Shown here in pieces: positions 26,693-35,215 of a DNA stretch of 64,000 nucleotides. The position numbers were made by a program, and so were the translations under genes. Below the pieces are notes generated by a model. The model had not been told where the DNA came from. It was given only the letters and a program-made list of their open reading frames with translations, and ran no database searches. The stretch's first letter is position 1. Each line of letters begins with the position of its first letter. Where the stretch lies: the NCBI RefSeq assembly GCF_000621725.1, contig NZ_JHXM01000020.1, positions 1-64,000 of the forward strand, given 5' to 3'. This DNA comes from Xylanibacter brevis ATCC 19188 (GTDB taxonomy: Bacteria > Bacteroidota > Bacteroidia > Bacteroidales > Bacteroidaceae).

Positions 26693-26758
26693 CGGCTATG
26701 CCGCTTTCACCCGCTCGGCATCCCGAAGGGTGACGCTTGCAGGCAAGAATGCGAAGCG
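26693..26758. repeat. Cluster of short hairpins in the RAYT upstream region
   Basis: Three neighbouring inverted repeats: CGGC-TAT-GCCG (26693-26703), CACCC...GGGTG (26708-26732, with inner CGG/CCG), and CTTGC-AG-GCAAG (26736-26747) enclosed by CGCTT (26734-26738) and AAGCG (26754-26758). The stretch is much richer in G+C than its surroundings. It could be the REP-type target recognised by the adjacent transposase. Not matched to any known element. Confidence 0.5.
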
Positions 26759-26822
26759 ACTGAAAGAACAGACGAACATACTTTTTTTTCTGTCGGGGAA
26801 GTGCTATTCTAAATATTATTTG

Positions 26823-26830
26823 TACCTTTG
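26823..26830 (+). promoter_or_regulatory. -7 box before the RAYT-like gene
   Basis: TACCTTTG fits the -7 consensus; the upstream TTTG box is not evident. ATG follows at 26882. Confidence 0.55.
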
Positions 26831-26881
26831 TCAAATATGTTATAAGCTCGGTATAATTGATATTAAAATGATACCAAAGAA

Positions 26882-28165
26882 ATGGCACAGACGATAGATG
26901 AAGAGAAGAGAAACTGGAGACCGGTAGATCCCACACGGCACCATCGGGAGAAGAAATGGGACTACCGAGGGCGTGCCATCTATCACTTTACACTGCCTGT
27001 AGAGGGGCGCTACCCATTGTTTGGGGCGCTTAGTGGCGAAAGTGCAGAAACGGCTTTTGTCAGGCTAAATCCTTTCGGGCAGCGGGTATGCCAAATGCTC
27101 GGAGGGCTTGCGCAGTTCTATAAAGACAAGGGCTACGCCCTGAAAGTCCTGGCACAGATGGTGATGCCCGACCATGTGCATCTGGTGATTCAGGTGCTGG
27201 AGCCGCTTCCGCATAGTATCGGGGCGGTGGTGCGCGGCTTCAAGAGCGGGTGCACCAAGGTCTATAGGGAGGAATTCTATTGCAGCGGCGAGAACGCCGC
27301 TGAAGTGCACAGGGAAGCACGCAGCGCGGCACCAGCTGCCTCCGTGCCAGCTGCCCCTGCTCCTGCCTCCTCCGTGCCAACTGCCCCTGCTCCTGCCTCC
27401 TCCGTGCCTGCCGCCCCCGCTCCTGCCTCCTCCGTGCCTGCCGCCCCTGCTGAAGGAAAGCACAGCGCCCCCGTGCAGTTTGCCCGCATTTTTGCGGGCA
27501 GAGGCAGCATCTGGCAGGCAGACGCCGCCTATTATCACGAGCGCATCCTCCATGCACCAGGGCAGTTGCGCAGGATGATTGACTATGTGAAAGACAATCC
27601 GCGCCGCCTTTGGCTCAAGAGCCGCAACCCCGACTACTTTCGGATGCATAGAGACACGATGCTTTGTGGATTGCCATTCACCTCCTTAGGCAATCATTTC
27701 CTCCTGGATTGGCCCGACCGTCAGCTGGTGGAGATGTCGCGGAGTGCCGACGGCGCAACAATCGATAGGCGACTGCAAGAGGTGCTGGCCGCTGCCCAAA
27801 ATGGTGCGGTGACCTATACGGCAGCTATCAGCAGTGGTGAGAAGCTCATAGCCAGAACGGTTCGTGAGCAGGGCTTCCCCTTGGTGGTGCTGCTGGCCGA
27901 CGGCTTCCCTGCCGAGGGTTCTCCCCACGAGCGTTACTACAAACCTGGAGGCGTCTATTTCGAAGCCTGTTCCAAAGGCAGCCTGCTGTTGTTGGAGCCT
28001 AGAGAGCGTGCCTACGAGCATCCCACCATTGTTAATATAGTAGAGGATGCTCTCCGCAGAAAAGCAGAGGCTAAGCATTACGCCTATACTTCATTGCCCC
28101 ACGATTCAAAGCGCTACTATTTCGTAGCCCTGAATGCGATAGGACAGCTGCTTGTTGGCCGCTGA
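26882..28165 (+). CDS. REP-associated tyrosine transposase-like protein (Y1_Tnp) with extra C-terminal domain
   Basis: A 427-residue protein whose N-terminal ~245 residues form a Y1 transposase fold: the metal-binding HUH pair is H98/H100 (VMPDHVHLVI), and the catalytic tyrosine is probably Y217 or Y218 in ADAAYYHERIL, followed by RMIDYVKDNPRRL. Single-copy Y1 proteins of this kind (RAYTs) nick and move REP palindromes. A Pro/Ala/Ser-rich segment encoded by 30-bp repeats is inserted between the two motifs. The C-terminal ~150 residues (LVVLLADGFP; ERYYKPGGVYFEACSKGSLL) look Rossmann-like, perhaps DprA/SLOG-related; that is a weak guess. Confidence 0.85.
   Translation: MAQTIDEEKRNWRPVDPTRHHREKKWDYRGRAIYHFTLPVEGRYPLFGALSGESAETAFVRLNPFGQRVCQMLGGLAQFYKDKGYALKVLAQMVMPDHVHLVIQVLEPLPHSIGAVVRGFKSGCTKVYREEFYCSGENAAEVHREARSAAPAASVPAAPAPASSVPTAPAPASSVPAAPAPASSVPAAPAEGKHSAPVQFARIFAGRGSIWQADAAYYHERILHAPGQLRRMIDYVKDNPRRLWLKSRNPDYFRMHRDTMLCGLPFTSLGNHFLLDWPDRQLVEMSRSADGATIDRRLQEVLAAAQNGAVTYTAAISSGEKLIARTVREQGFPLVVLLADGFPAEGSPHERYYKPGGVYFEACSKGSLLLLEPRERAYEHPTIVNIVEDALRRKAEAKHYAYTSLPHDSKRYYFVALNAIGQLLVGR
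27331..27450 (+). repeat. 30-bp tandem repeat inside the RAYT-like gene
   Basis: Three near-identical 30-bp units (27361-27390, 27391-27420, 27421-27450) and one partial earlier unit (27331-27360) encode a 10-residue Pro/Ala/Ser/Val repeat (PAPASSVPAA type). The length is a multiple of three, so copy-number change would alter linker length without a frameshift. Confidence 0.85.
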
Positions 28166-28334
28166 GACATATCGCTATTTAGAGAAATAATCTTTTGAAT
28201 CCACTAAAACTGATCACTATAAATAAAGTGACTAGCTAGCAGACCTATTGACTTCTCTATAAGGCAGGAAAGAGTTATGTAAAGGCCACTGTTAAGTAGG
28301 GAAGATATATTTATAAGATATATCTCAATCAAAG

Positions 28335-28374
28335 AAATCCGCTGAGAGCTTTATAATGCTTTCAGCGGATTTTT
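28335..28374 (-). terminator. Terminator of the surface-protein operon (likely bidirectional)
   Basis: AAATCCGCTGA (28335-28345) pairs with TCAGCGGATTT (28362-28372), with A tract on one side and T tract on the other, so it can stop both the RAYT transcript and the converging operon. The remaining sequence 28166-28334 shows nothing recognisable. Confidence 0.8.
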
Positions 28375-28392
28375 GTGCACCAGGATTTTTTC

Positions 28393-29178
28393 TTACTCAG
28401 CATTTACCTGACTGACTCCATCCTCGTCCAAGGGGATGTTGCCGCCGGTGATCTCGATGGTGATAGAAGCTGTCACAGAGGGATCATCTTTCGATGTGCA
28501 GGTGATAGTCACCGTGCCGTTCTTCAGCGGAGTGAGCACACCGTTAGCATCAATGGTGGCGAGTGTAGAATCGTCCACACTCCAAGTCACATCAGTCTCG
28601 GTGATGTAGACGGGAGTGAACACAGCGCTCAGCTGATAGTTGGCACCTACAGCATACTTACCGCCAGAGGTGGCAGGGATATTGATAGCCATGCTGCCAG
28701 CTGTAGGATGCGTAATCACCTTCACGGGCGTATATGCCGTCTGGTAGGAACGACCGTCCTCGCTGTAGAGTAGTGACAGACTGTAGGCCTTGCTGCCATC
28801 GAAGCCGCTGGGTGTAGCGGTGATGGTCAGTGTGCCCTTAGAGGCATCAGCCACAGCATTTGTGACAGCCATCGCAGCATCGTGCTGTGACAGAAAGCTC
28901 AGACGGGTGATGTCAGCAGCCAGCACGGAAGCCAGTGCCTTCGGCTCCACCTCATAGACGATGGTGGTAGCGGCGGGCTGGTCCACGGTAATGTTCACCA
29001 CGCCAGCCTCGGTCTGGAACACCACGGAGTTCAACTGCGAGATGGTCTGGTTGTTGTAACTACGCAGGGCATCGTTCTCGGCACCCAGCTTGTCGATGTC
29101 GTCCTGATAGTCTGTGCAGGACACTGCGCCCAGCAACAGTGCGGGCATCATCAATGCATAAAATATATTCTTTTTCAT
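28393..29178 (-). CDS. Lipoprotein with coiled coil and Big_2-type Ig domain
   Basis: A 261-residue lipoprotein (signal MKKNIFYALMMPALLLGAVSC, lipobox GAVSC). After the cysteine comes a short coiled coil (YQDDIDKLGAENDALRSYNN), a beta-rich middle, and a C-terminal bacterial Ig-like (Big_2) domain (VTWSVDDSTLATIDANGVLT, then GTVTITCTSKDD). Likely surface- or periplasm-exposed; function unknown. It is the last gene of a five-gene run of secreted proteins on this strand. Confidence 0.75.
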   Translation of the reverse strand: MKKNIFYALMMPALLLGAVSCTDYQDDIDKLGAENDALRSYNNQTISQLNSVVFQTEAGVVNITVDQPAATTIVYEVEPKALASVLAADITRLSFLSQHDAAMAVTNAVADASKGTLTITATPSGFDGSKAYSLSLLYSEDGRSYQTAYTPVKVITHPTAGSMAINIPATSGGKYAVGANYQLSAVFTPVYITETDVTWSVDDSTLATIDANGVLTPLKNGTVTITCTSKDDPSVTASITIEITGGNIPLDEDGVSQVNAE

Positions 29179-29223
29179 ATCGTTTTTACTTTATTTGTTT
29201 TTATCTTTTTTTTCAACCACGAA

Positions 29224-30366
29224 TCATTTTTCAATTGTGACTGCTACAGCAGCACGACTCTCCTTCCGACTTCCCAGGTTAGCCTCACCCTTGGCAACAA
29301 TCTTGATGCGGGCTGCACTGATGCCTTTGGCAACAAGCGCTTTCTTCACCGCATTGGCACGCCAACGAGAAAGTTTCAGGTTGTACTTCCACTTACCGTC
29401 GCGACTTGCATAGCCCGTGAGCGTCAGTTTCTTATCGTCGTGAGATTTCAAGTATTCCATGATCTCATCAATCTTAGACCTCTCAGAAGACTGGATACGC
29501 GAAGAACTGAAGCCGAAGTATATTTTCACCTCCTTGAATTCTGGCTCTTTCTCAACCACAGGTACTTCCACCGCAGGTACTTCAGGTTCTGGCTCCACGA
29601 CAACAGGAGCAGGTTCCTCAACTACAGGTTCCGGTTCGGTCTCTACTATGGGCAGAGGCTCCTCAATCAGGATGTGTCTACGGGTATTGCCGAGCGCGAT
29701 CTTCACGCCCACCAGCAGGTTCTGCTGCCAGTCCAAGTTGTCGCCCTTGCCCTTCTTCGAGTTCCACTTGTCGGGCAGCACGTTGGCGTTGTACTCCAAG
29801 CCGAGAGCCACGCGCTCAGAGAGGGCGTACTCGATGCCTGCACCCAGACGACCGGCAGGCAGCACCTTCGTGCCGTTCCACAGCTTCTCGAAGCCGCCGT
29901 TCTTCAGTGCAGGTATGCCCGCACTCTCGTTCATCGCCGCCAGGTTGTTAGCATCATCGTTTTTGAACGCGATGTTTAAGCCTACGCCAGCCAGTCCATA
30001 GACGTTCCACTTACGGTCAGCATCCCAGCCCCAGATCAGGTTGGTCAGCGACACGGTGGCGTCGAGGTTAGCCTGCACGTAGTTCCATTTATACTCTGCC
30101 ACGGGGTGCGTCTGCCAGTTGCGAGCCTGCCAGCCCGATGCGCCGAGGCGCAGACCGAACACAGGCGAGAACTGACGTCCCACGCTCAGCTGGGCAGCAG
30201 GCGACAGCAGCTTCGAGAACTTGGCCTCGCCCACGTGGTAGCCCACGCCCACCTGGGGCTGGACGAACCAGTGAGGCGCAAAGGCCACCGAGTCCCGAGT
30301 CTGTGCCTGCACGCCTGTCTGCGTCATGCAGAACAGTGCGAGCAGTGCAAATATTTTCTTTCTCAT
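29224..30366 (-). CDS. OmpA-family outer-membrane protein
   Basis: A 380-residue protein with signal peptide (ending TGVQAQ), an N-terminal eight-strand-like barrel region (VQPQVGVGYHVGEAKFSKLL; LGAGIEYALSERVALGLEYN), a Pro/Glu/Val-rich hinge, and a C-terminal OmpA peptidoglycan-binding domain (KIYFGFSSSRIQSSERSKID; LTLTGYASRDGKWKYNLKLS). It would tie the outer membrane to the cell wall. It shares an operon with lipoprotein and surface-protein genes, 45 bases before the next. Confidence 0.88.
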   Translation of the reverse strand: MRKKIFALLALFCMTQTGVQAQTRDSVAFAPHWFVQPQVGVGYHVGEAKFSKLLSPAAQLSVGRQFSPVFGLRLGASGWQARNWQTHPVAEYKWNYVQANLDATVSLTNLIWGWDADRKWNVYGLAGVGLNIAFKNDDANNLAAMNESAGIPALKNGGFEKLWNGTKVLPAGRLGAGIEYALSERVALGLEYNANVLPDKWNSKKGKGDNLDWQQNLLVGVKIALGNTRRHILIEEPLPIVETEPEPVVEEPAPVVVEPEPEVPAVEVPVVEKEPEFKEVKIYFGFSSSRIQSSERSKIDEIMEYLKSHDDKKLTLTGYASRDGKWKYNLKLSRWRANAVKKALVAKGISAARIKIVAKGEANLGSRKESRAAVAVTIEK

Positions 30367-30398
30367 AATATATATCGTTTTATGTTTCTAACTCACTC

Positions 30399-33300
30399 TC
30401 ACTTTACCACGACTTTACGTCCGTTCTGGATGTAGAGTCCCTTCTGAGCGTTGAGAACGCGACGGCCCTGCAGGTCGAAGAAGCTATCGTCTTTAACTTC
30501 CATAACTCCTTTAACTCCATTAACTCCTGTCACGTCACCACTGATTGTCAGCACACGGGCATTGGCGCCAGCCTGTTCGTTGCCTATGTGCAGCACGGCC
30601 TTGCCGGCGGGCACCTTCACCTCGTCACCCTCGACGAGGATGCTGTGGAACTCATTGTTCTGCAGCACGAAGTAGTGGCCGCTCTCGTAGTGCTTCTTCT
30701 CCACCACGGGCTCCAGACAGTTGCTGCGTCCGTAGTCCTTATTGTCAGAAGATGCTACAGGCATGCCGCTGGCAAGTCGTCCACTGTAAGCCACCAGGTT
30801 ATAGGTCTTGCCGGCTTCGCCCAGCAGCAACACACCATTGTTGGCTTTAATAACACGCTCAGAACCAATCATCAGCAGTTCGTCGGGTACTATCTCAGTA
30901 GCTACCTCGGCAGAGTTCTTCACCTTCACGGCATAGACATCAATGCCATCAGGTACTACGACGTCACAGCCTATACCCAAAGTCCAGAACTTATTGGCGG
31001 GTGTCACAGTGGTCACCACCTTAGCTGCCTCGTAATTCTCTTTCAGTGACGCCATCAGGGCATAGTCATCGAGCAATGCCAGCGGTGTGTGGATAGTAGC
31101 TGTTGCAGGTACTGCCTTACCACTGATAAAGATAGGCTTCTCCGTTTCAGGCATATAGATATCCGTCACGTTATCCATACCACTCATAGCATCATCATTG
31201 ATACTTACCACTGCCCAACCATCAATCTTGGAAGGAATCACTACGCTAATCTTTTCATCACAAACAGTAGTAGGCTCGGTAATTTTGTCGATGCTCAGTG
31301 TCTGATTCTCACGATCCACCACGCTCACAGTCATCATCACATCCTCAACCTCATCACCAGTCTCGGTCTCCTCGGCATTACCTGCAACAATCTGTTCTGT
31401 GATAGTGAATTCAGCCTTTACTTCACCTATAAAATTAGTCTTTCCCGTTACAGTCACTGTATAAGTTCCTGGTTCTGTTTGGGTGTTACCCTCCACTTCA
31501 TACTGGTTTGCAGGAACCACAAGATTGCCAGCCTTCACCTCAGCGATACCGACGTTCTGTTCTACCGGCTTAAACAGGTTGTACTGGAACTCCGTTTGGC
31601 TCAGTGTTACACTTGTCAGCGTGGCGGGCTTGATGGTGAAGGTAGCCGTCTTCGTGCCACTGTAGTTACCGATACCTATTGCGGTCACAGTAGCTGTGCC
31701 AGCGTTCACGTTGGCGGTGTAAGCCAGCGTATAGTCTGTTCCTTCTACCAAAACAGCATCACCATCTTTCACGGTAACGGCAGGCGTCTTCGCTGTACCA
31801 TCATAGATGTACTCGGCAGTACCCAGCGTCAGGTTGAACAGGTTGGCGTTGGCAGCCACGATGCTGAAGTTAGCAGTCACGCTACCCTTGTAGTTGCCCT
31901 TACCAGTGATGGTAGCAGTGTAGTTGCCCACGTTCGTTGCCTTGTTGTCCGCAATCTCATAGCCCTCAGAAGGTACGGTGATAGCACCGGCGCTTATGAT
32001 GGCAACCAGAGCGGTCTGCTCCTTCTGGTTATAGATGAAAGTGGTCTCTGTCAGTGTAGCAGCAGTCAGTTTGGCCTGTTCGATGGTCACCTTGAAACTC
32101 TGGGCAGCCACATCATTGTGGTTTGCGTCTGCCTCCACTCTGTAATAGACGGTGTATTCCTTGGCATCGGTACCCGTTGGAATGTTCGTGTTCCAGCTCG
32201 TACCGTCCAGCGAGTACTGCATCTCGCCGCCCTGTGCATTTCCTACAGCAATCAGCGCCTGAGGCTGAGTAGTATATATGAGTTCTGTGTTGGCAGTAGG
32301 AGCAGTCAGGATGATATCAGCCTTAGTAATCGTAAACTGGGCAGTCTTCGTACCGCTATAGTTTCCCTTACCAGTAGCCGTAACAGTAGCAGTGCCTACA
32401 TTCACATTATTGGTATAAGCCAGCGTGTAGTCCTTTCCTTCTACCAGAACGGCATCACCGTCCTTAACTGTAACGGTGGGCTTCTTCTCCTCACCATTGT
32501 AAACGAAAGAGCTGTTTCCAAGAGTCAGTGCAAAGAGGTTAGCATCAGCAGCCACGATACTGTACTGTGCCGTAGTCTGACCTGTGAAGTTCTGGGCATT
32601 ATCCTTAGCCGTAGCAGTGATGGTGTAAGTACCCACGTTAGTAGCAGAGCCACTTAAGGTATAGTCGGCAGTAGAGACTTCAAGCGTACCAGCCTTCACG
32701 CCGCTGATGACAGGCGACTGCTCCAGTTTGTTGTACACCAGGTTCGACTCGCTGAGCAGCACGGTAGTCAATGCAGCCTTGTAGATAGGCACATTGATGA
32801 ACTTGGCATCTGCGTTATTGTGGTTAGCATCAGCCACCACCTTATAGAATACGGTATATGAACCTGCGTTAGTGGCCTTAGGCAGAGCCGGTGCATAGGT
32901 CTGTCCGTCCAGTGAGTATTGTATCTCGCCACCTTCGGCAGCACCTGCGTTTATCAGCGTCTGTGCGGTGCCGTCATAGGTTAGTTTCTTTGCAGTAGGT
33001 GCTGTTGGTGTTATGTCAGCCTTATTAATGGTGAAGTTCTTCTCTACCTGTCCGGCATAGTTGCCCTTACCAACAAAAGTAACAGTAGCTTGTCCAGCAT
33101 TCAAGTTGTCAGTATAGTTCACGCTGTAGTCAACATCCTTGGTAAGGATGGCAGAACCATCCTTTACGGTGACGGCAGGTGTCTGAGCCAGCCCTGTGTA
33201 GGTTACGGCGCCGATGCTGTTGATGGTGATATCCGTATTTGTCAGCAACTTTCGGTAGTTAGCTGATACCTCTGCATTGGCCCGCTTCATGGTGAAGGTA

Positions 33301-33830
33301 TAGGTGTTCTCTTCGTTCTTCACAGGTGTCAACTCAAAATCCTTCAGCAGGTCAAGGTTCTGAGCACGACGGGGAGCCTTTGCGCCTTCCCAAGCCATCG
33401 ACCATTCTCCTTTGAGCATACCAACGGCCCAACCCTCGGCGGGAGTAACAACCAAAGTCACCACATCGCCCTCATTGGCTTTGCTCACCACATTAGGGCC
33501 AATCTTGAACGTCATTGTTCCGTGCTCAGATGTTCCAGCAACTAGATCGTATTTGCCGACCAGCACATTGAGTGTTGATTTATTCTGGATGTTGTAGTTA
33601 GCTATTGTCTTATCATCCTGCAATGTCTCACCTGCGAAAAGAAGACACTGGTCACCGACAAGGACACCCTCTTTTTCATAGATCATCTCCTTGATCTGAC
33701 GTATCAGATGAGTAGGTTCCACATTAAGCGTGATATCTTTGGCTGACTGTGTCCTAACGAATATCTGCATAGCACTCATTGTGGTAGCAGCCATCAGCAG
33801 CACAAATAGTGCGAAAAATTTCTTACTCAT
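30399..33830 (-). CDS. Secreted MBG-repeat protein with N-terminal ubiquitin-like domain and sorting tail
   Basis: A 1143-residue protein. The signal peptide MSKKFFALFVLLMAATTMSA is directly followed by MQIFVRTQSAKDITLNVEP, then KEGVLVGDQCLLFAGETL and ANYNIQNKSTLNVLVGK, an unmistakable ubiquitin-like fold (about residues 21-93). No Gly-Gly end is present; the chain goes on into a Flg_new-like module and about eight beta-sandwich repeats of MBG type (YNGEEKKPTVTVKDGDAVLV; YTLAYTNNVNVGTATVTATG) that alternate between two repeat classes. The C-terminus (FFDLQGRRVLNAQKGLYIQN) is a T9SS-like sorting tail. Cell-surface location is inferred; role unknown. Confidence 0.85.
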   Translation of the reverse strand: MSKKFFALFVLLMAATTMSAMQIFVRTQSAKDITLNVEPTHLIRQIKEMIYEKEGVLVGDQCLLFAGETLQDDKTIANYNIQNKSTLNVLVGKYDLVAGTSEHGTMTFKIGPNVVSKANEGDVVTLVVTPAEGWAVGMLKGEWSMAWEGAKAPRRAQNLDLLKDFELTPVKNEENTYTFTMKRANAEVSANYRKLLTNTDITINSIGAVTYTGLAQTPAVTVKDGSAILTKDVDYSVNYTDNLNAGQATVTFVGKGNYAGQVEKNFTINKADITPTAPTAKKLTYDGTAQTLINAGAAEGGEIQYSLDGQTYAPALPKATNAGSYTVFYKVVADANHNNADAKFINVPIYKAALTTVLLSESNLVYNKLEQSPVISGVKAGTLEVSTADYTLSGSATNVGTYTITATAKDNAQNFTGQTTAQYSIVAADANLFALTLGNSSFVYNGEEKKPTVTVKDGDAVLVEGKDYTLAYTNNVNVGTATVTATGKGNYSGTKTAQFTITKADIILTAPTANTELIYTTQPQALIAVGNAQGGEMQYSLDGTSWNTNIPTGTDAKEYTVYYRVEADANHNDVAAQSFKVTIEQAKLTAATLTETTFIYNQKEQTALVAIISAGAITVPSEGYEIADNKATNVGNYTATITGKGNYKGSVTANFSIVAANANLFNLTLGTAEYIYDGTAKTPAVTVKDGDAVLVEGTDYTLAYTANVNAGTATVTAIGIGNYSGTKTATFTIKPATLTSVTLSQTEFQYNLFKPVEQNVGIAEVKAGNLVVPANQYEVEGNTQTEPGTYTVTVTGKTNFIGEVKAEFTITEQIVAGNAEETETGDEVEDVMMTVSVVDRENQTLSIDKITEPTTVCDEKISVVIPSKIDGWAVVSINDDAMSGMDNVTDIYMPETEKPIFISGKAVPATATIHTPLALLDDYALMASLKENYEAAKVVTTVTPANKFWTLGIGCDVVVPDGIDVYAVKVKNSAEVATEIVPDELLMIGSERVIKANNGVLLLGEAGKTYNLVAYSGRLASGMPVASSDNKDYGRSNCLEPVVEKKHYESGHYFVLQNNEFHSILVEGDEVKVPAGKAVLHIGNEQAGANARVLTISGDVTGVNGVKGVMEVKDDSFFDLQGRRVLNAQKGLYIQNGRKVVVK

Positions 33831-33837
33831 ATCTTAT

Positions 33838-35166
33838 TTACTTTATTATTATTTTTTTCCCGTTCTGAATATACACACCCTTCGTGGCCTTGCTGACCTT
33901 ACGTCCGTTCAGATCGTACAAATAGTTAATGGTCAATGGCTCATGGTTAGTGATGGATATTCCCGTAACATCGCCTCCGAATACAATCTGTCGGGCGTTC
34001 TGTGGTTCATTCTCAACGACCTCCAGCCAGCACTTGTTGGCAGCTATCGTACCAGCCTTCTTCACATAGACGAAGGCCGTGCCGTTCAGGACATAGTAAT
34101 CAACAGCTGAGCTGGCAGGCATGCTCTTGGCTACGAGAGTACCCTTGAACTCAGGTGCTGTCAGGACTGATGAGCCCGTCAACTGCGAGTAGTTCAGCAG
34201 GACATCCTTCTTAGCGATTCCACCATTATAGACAAGCATGGGTGTCTGTGCAGGAATCACGCCATCAATCTCACTCAGCACAACCTCACTGTCGGTCACG
34301 CTGCTCACGGTATATACCTTGGCGTCAGTCTCTTCTTCATTGAGAATCAGTGTTCTGCTACCATAATAAGAAACAAACTCGCCAGCAGGCACCTCTACGA
34401 AGATACCGTTAGCATCGAAGTTGGCCTGAACCGTCATCTCGTCATTCAGCGTGAAAGTTATCTGACTGGTAGCGGGGAAATTTCCTTCTGGGGTGACGAT
34501 GCCAGTAGTGTAGGCCTCACTATTCGCATTGGTCCAGTTCACGAAATGATTATCCTGAGTGGCACTGGCGCTAACTGTCAGTTCGGTGCCAGGACGTACG
34601 CTGTAGGTTCCTGTGCCTATCAGGGTGACACCGGCAGGCAGTTTTTTACCATTGATAGCAACAGTACCCATCGTCTCATCGTTGCTGGCAATTGTCAGTA
34701 TTGGATAGGCGGCGAAGTTGGCCGTGATGGTCATATCGTCGTTAATAGTGATTGTCTGGGTAGTTTCAAGGTTATTGGTAATATTAGCCTCATTGCTCCA
34801 GTTCTTGATGTAATAGCCCTTACTGGCAACAGCTTTTACATAGACCTCTGTACCTGTAGCCACGGTATAGGTGCCGTCACCATTATCGGTCACGTTAGCA
34901 TTGCTCACAGGATCATTTGAATCTGCAGCGTTTACCAGTTTCACCTGTCCCCACTCGCTATTGTTCGTAGCAATGGTCAGTACAGAAGGATAGTACTCCA
35001 CAGCCAGCAAACGCTTAGCGCTGGGCATTTTGAAAGTCCAAGAGCCGTCGGCCTGCTTTACGGGGATGGTGGGATCGGGCTCCTCAGAGTCGGGAGTTGC
35101 AGAAAAAGCCGTCGTGCTGACAAACAGCAGCATCAGCAGCATTGTATATTTAAAAATGTATCTCAT
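33838..35166 (-). CDS. Secreted protein with InlB/Flg_new-type repeats and sorting tail
   Basis: About 442 residues. Start at ATG 35166 (the frame reaches 35190, but MRYIFKYTMLLMLLFVSTTA begins a normal signal peptide). Two or three bacterial-repeat modules (VYVKAVASKGYYIKNWSN; ELTVSASATQDNHFVNWTN, each ending in a MTxxANF strand) precede a beta-rich region. The tail YLYDLNGRKVSKATKGVYIQ, ending KKIIIK, is a T9SS-like sorting signal almost identical to that of the next gene. Only 7 bases separate the two genes. Confidence 0.8.
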   Translation of the reverse strand: MRYIFKYTMLLMLLFVSTTAFSATPDSEEPDPTIPVKQADGSWTFKMPSAKRLLAVEYYPSVLTIATNNSEWGQVKLVNAADSNDPVSNANVTDNGDGTYTVATGTEVYVKAVASKGYYIKNWSNEANITNNLETTQTITINDDMTITANFAAYPILTIASNDETMGTVAINGKKLPAGVTLIGTGTYSVRPGTELTVSASATQDNHFVNWTNANSEAYTTGIVTPEGNFPATSQITFTLNDEMTVQANFDANGIFVEVPAGEFVSYYGSRTLILNEEETDAKVYTVSSVTDSEVVLSEIDGVIPAQTPMLVYNGGIAKKDVLLNYSQLTGSSVLTAPEFKGTLVAKSMPASSAVDYYVLNGTAFVYVKKAGTIAANKCWLEVVENEPQNARQIVFGGDVTGISITNHEPLTINYLYDLNGRKVSKATKGVYIQNGKKIIIK

Positions 35167-35215
35167 TTTCTTGGAAATTATTATGTACATATATTATACT
35201 ATTCGCACAGGAAAG

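Noticed and set aside
26586..26936. 116-codon open frame on the minus strand upstream of the RAYT-like gene
   Set aside because: It overlaps the transposase start and promoter, runs through the hairpin cluster and shows no protein-family signature.
28166..28334. Search for transposon ends downstream of the RAYT-like gene
   Set aside because: No inverted repeat or array unit was found there apart from the terminator.
31089..32657. 522-codon frame opposite the MBG-repeat gene
   Set aside because: It is antisense to a well-supported repetitive gene; its low-complexity Cys/Ser/His-rich translation has no domain.
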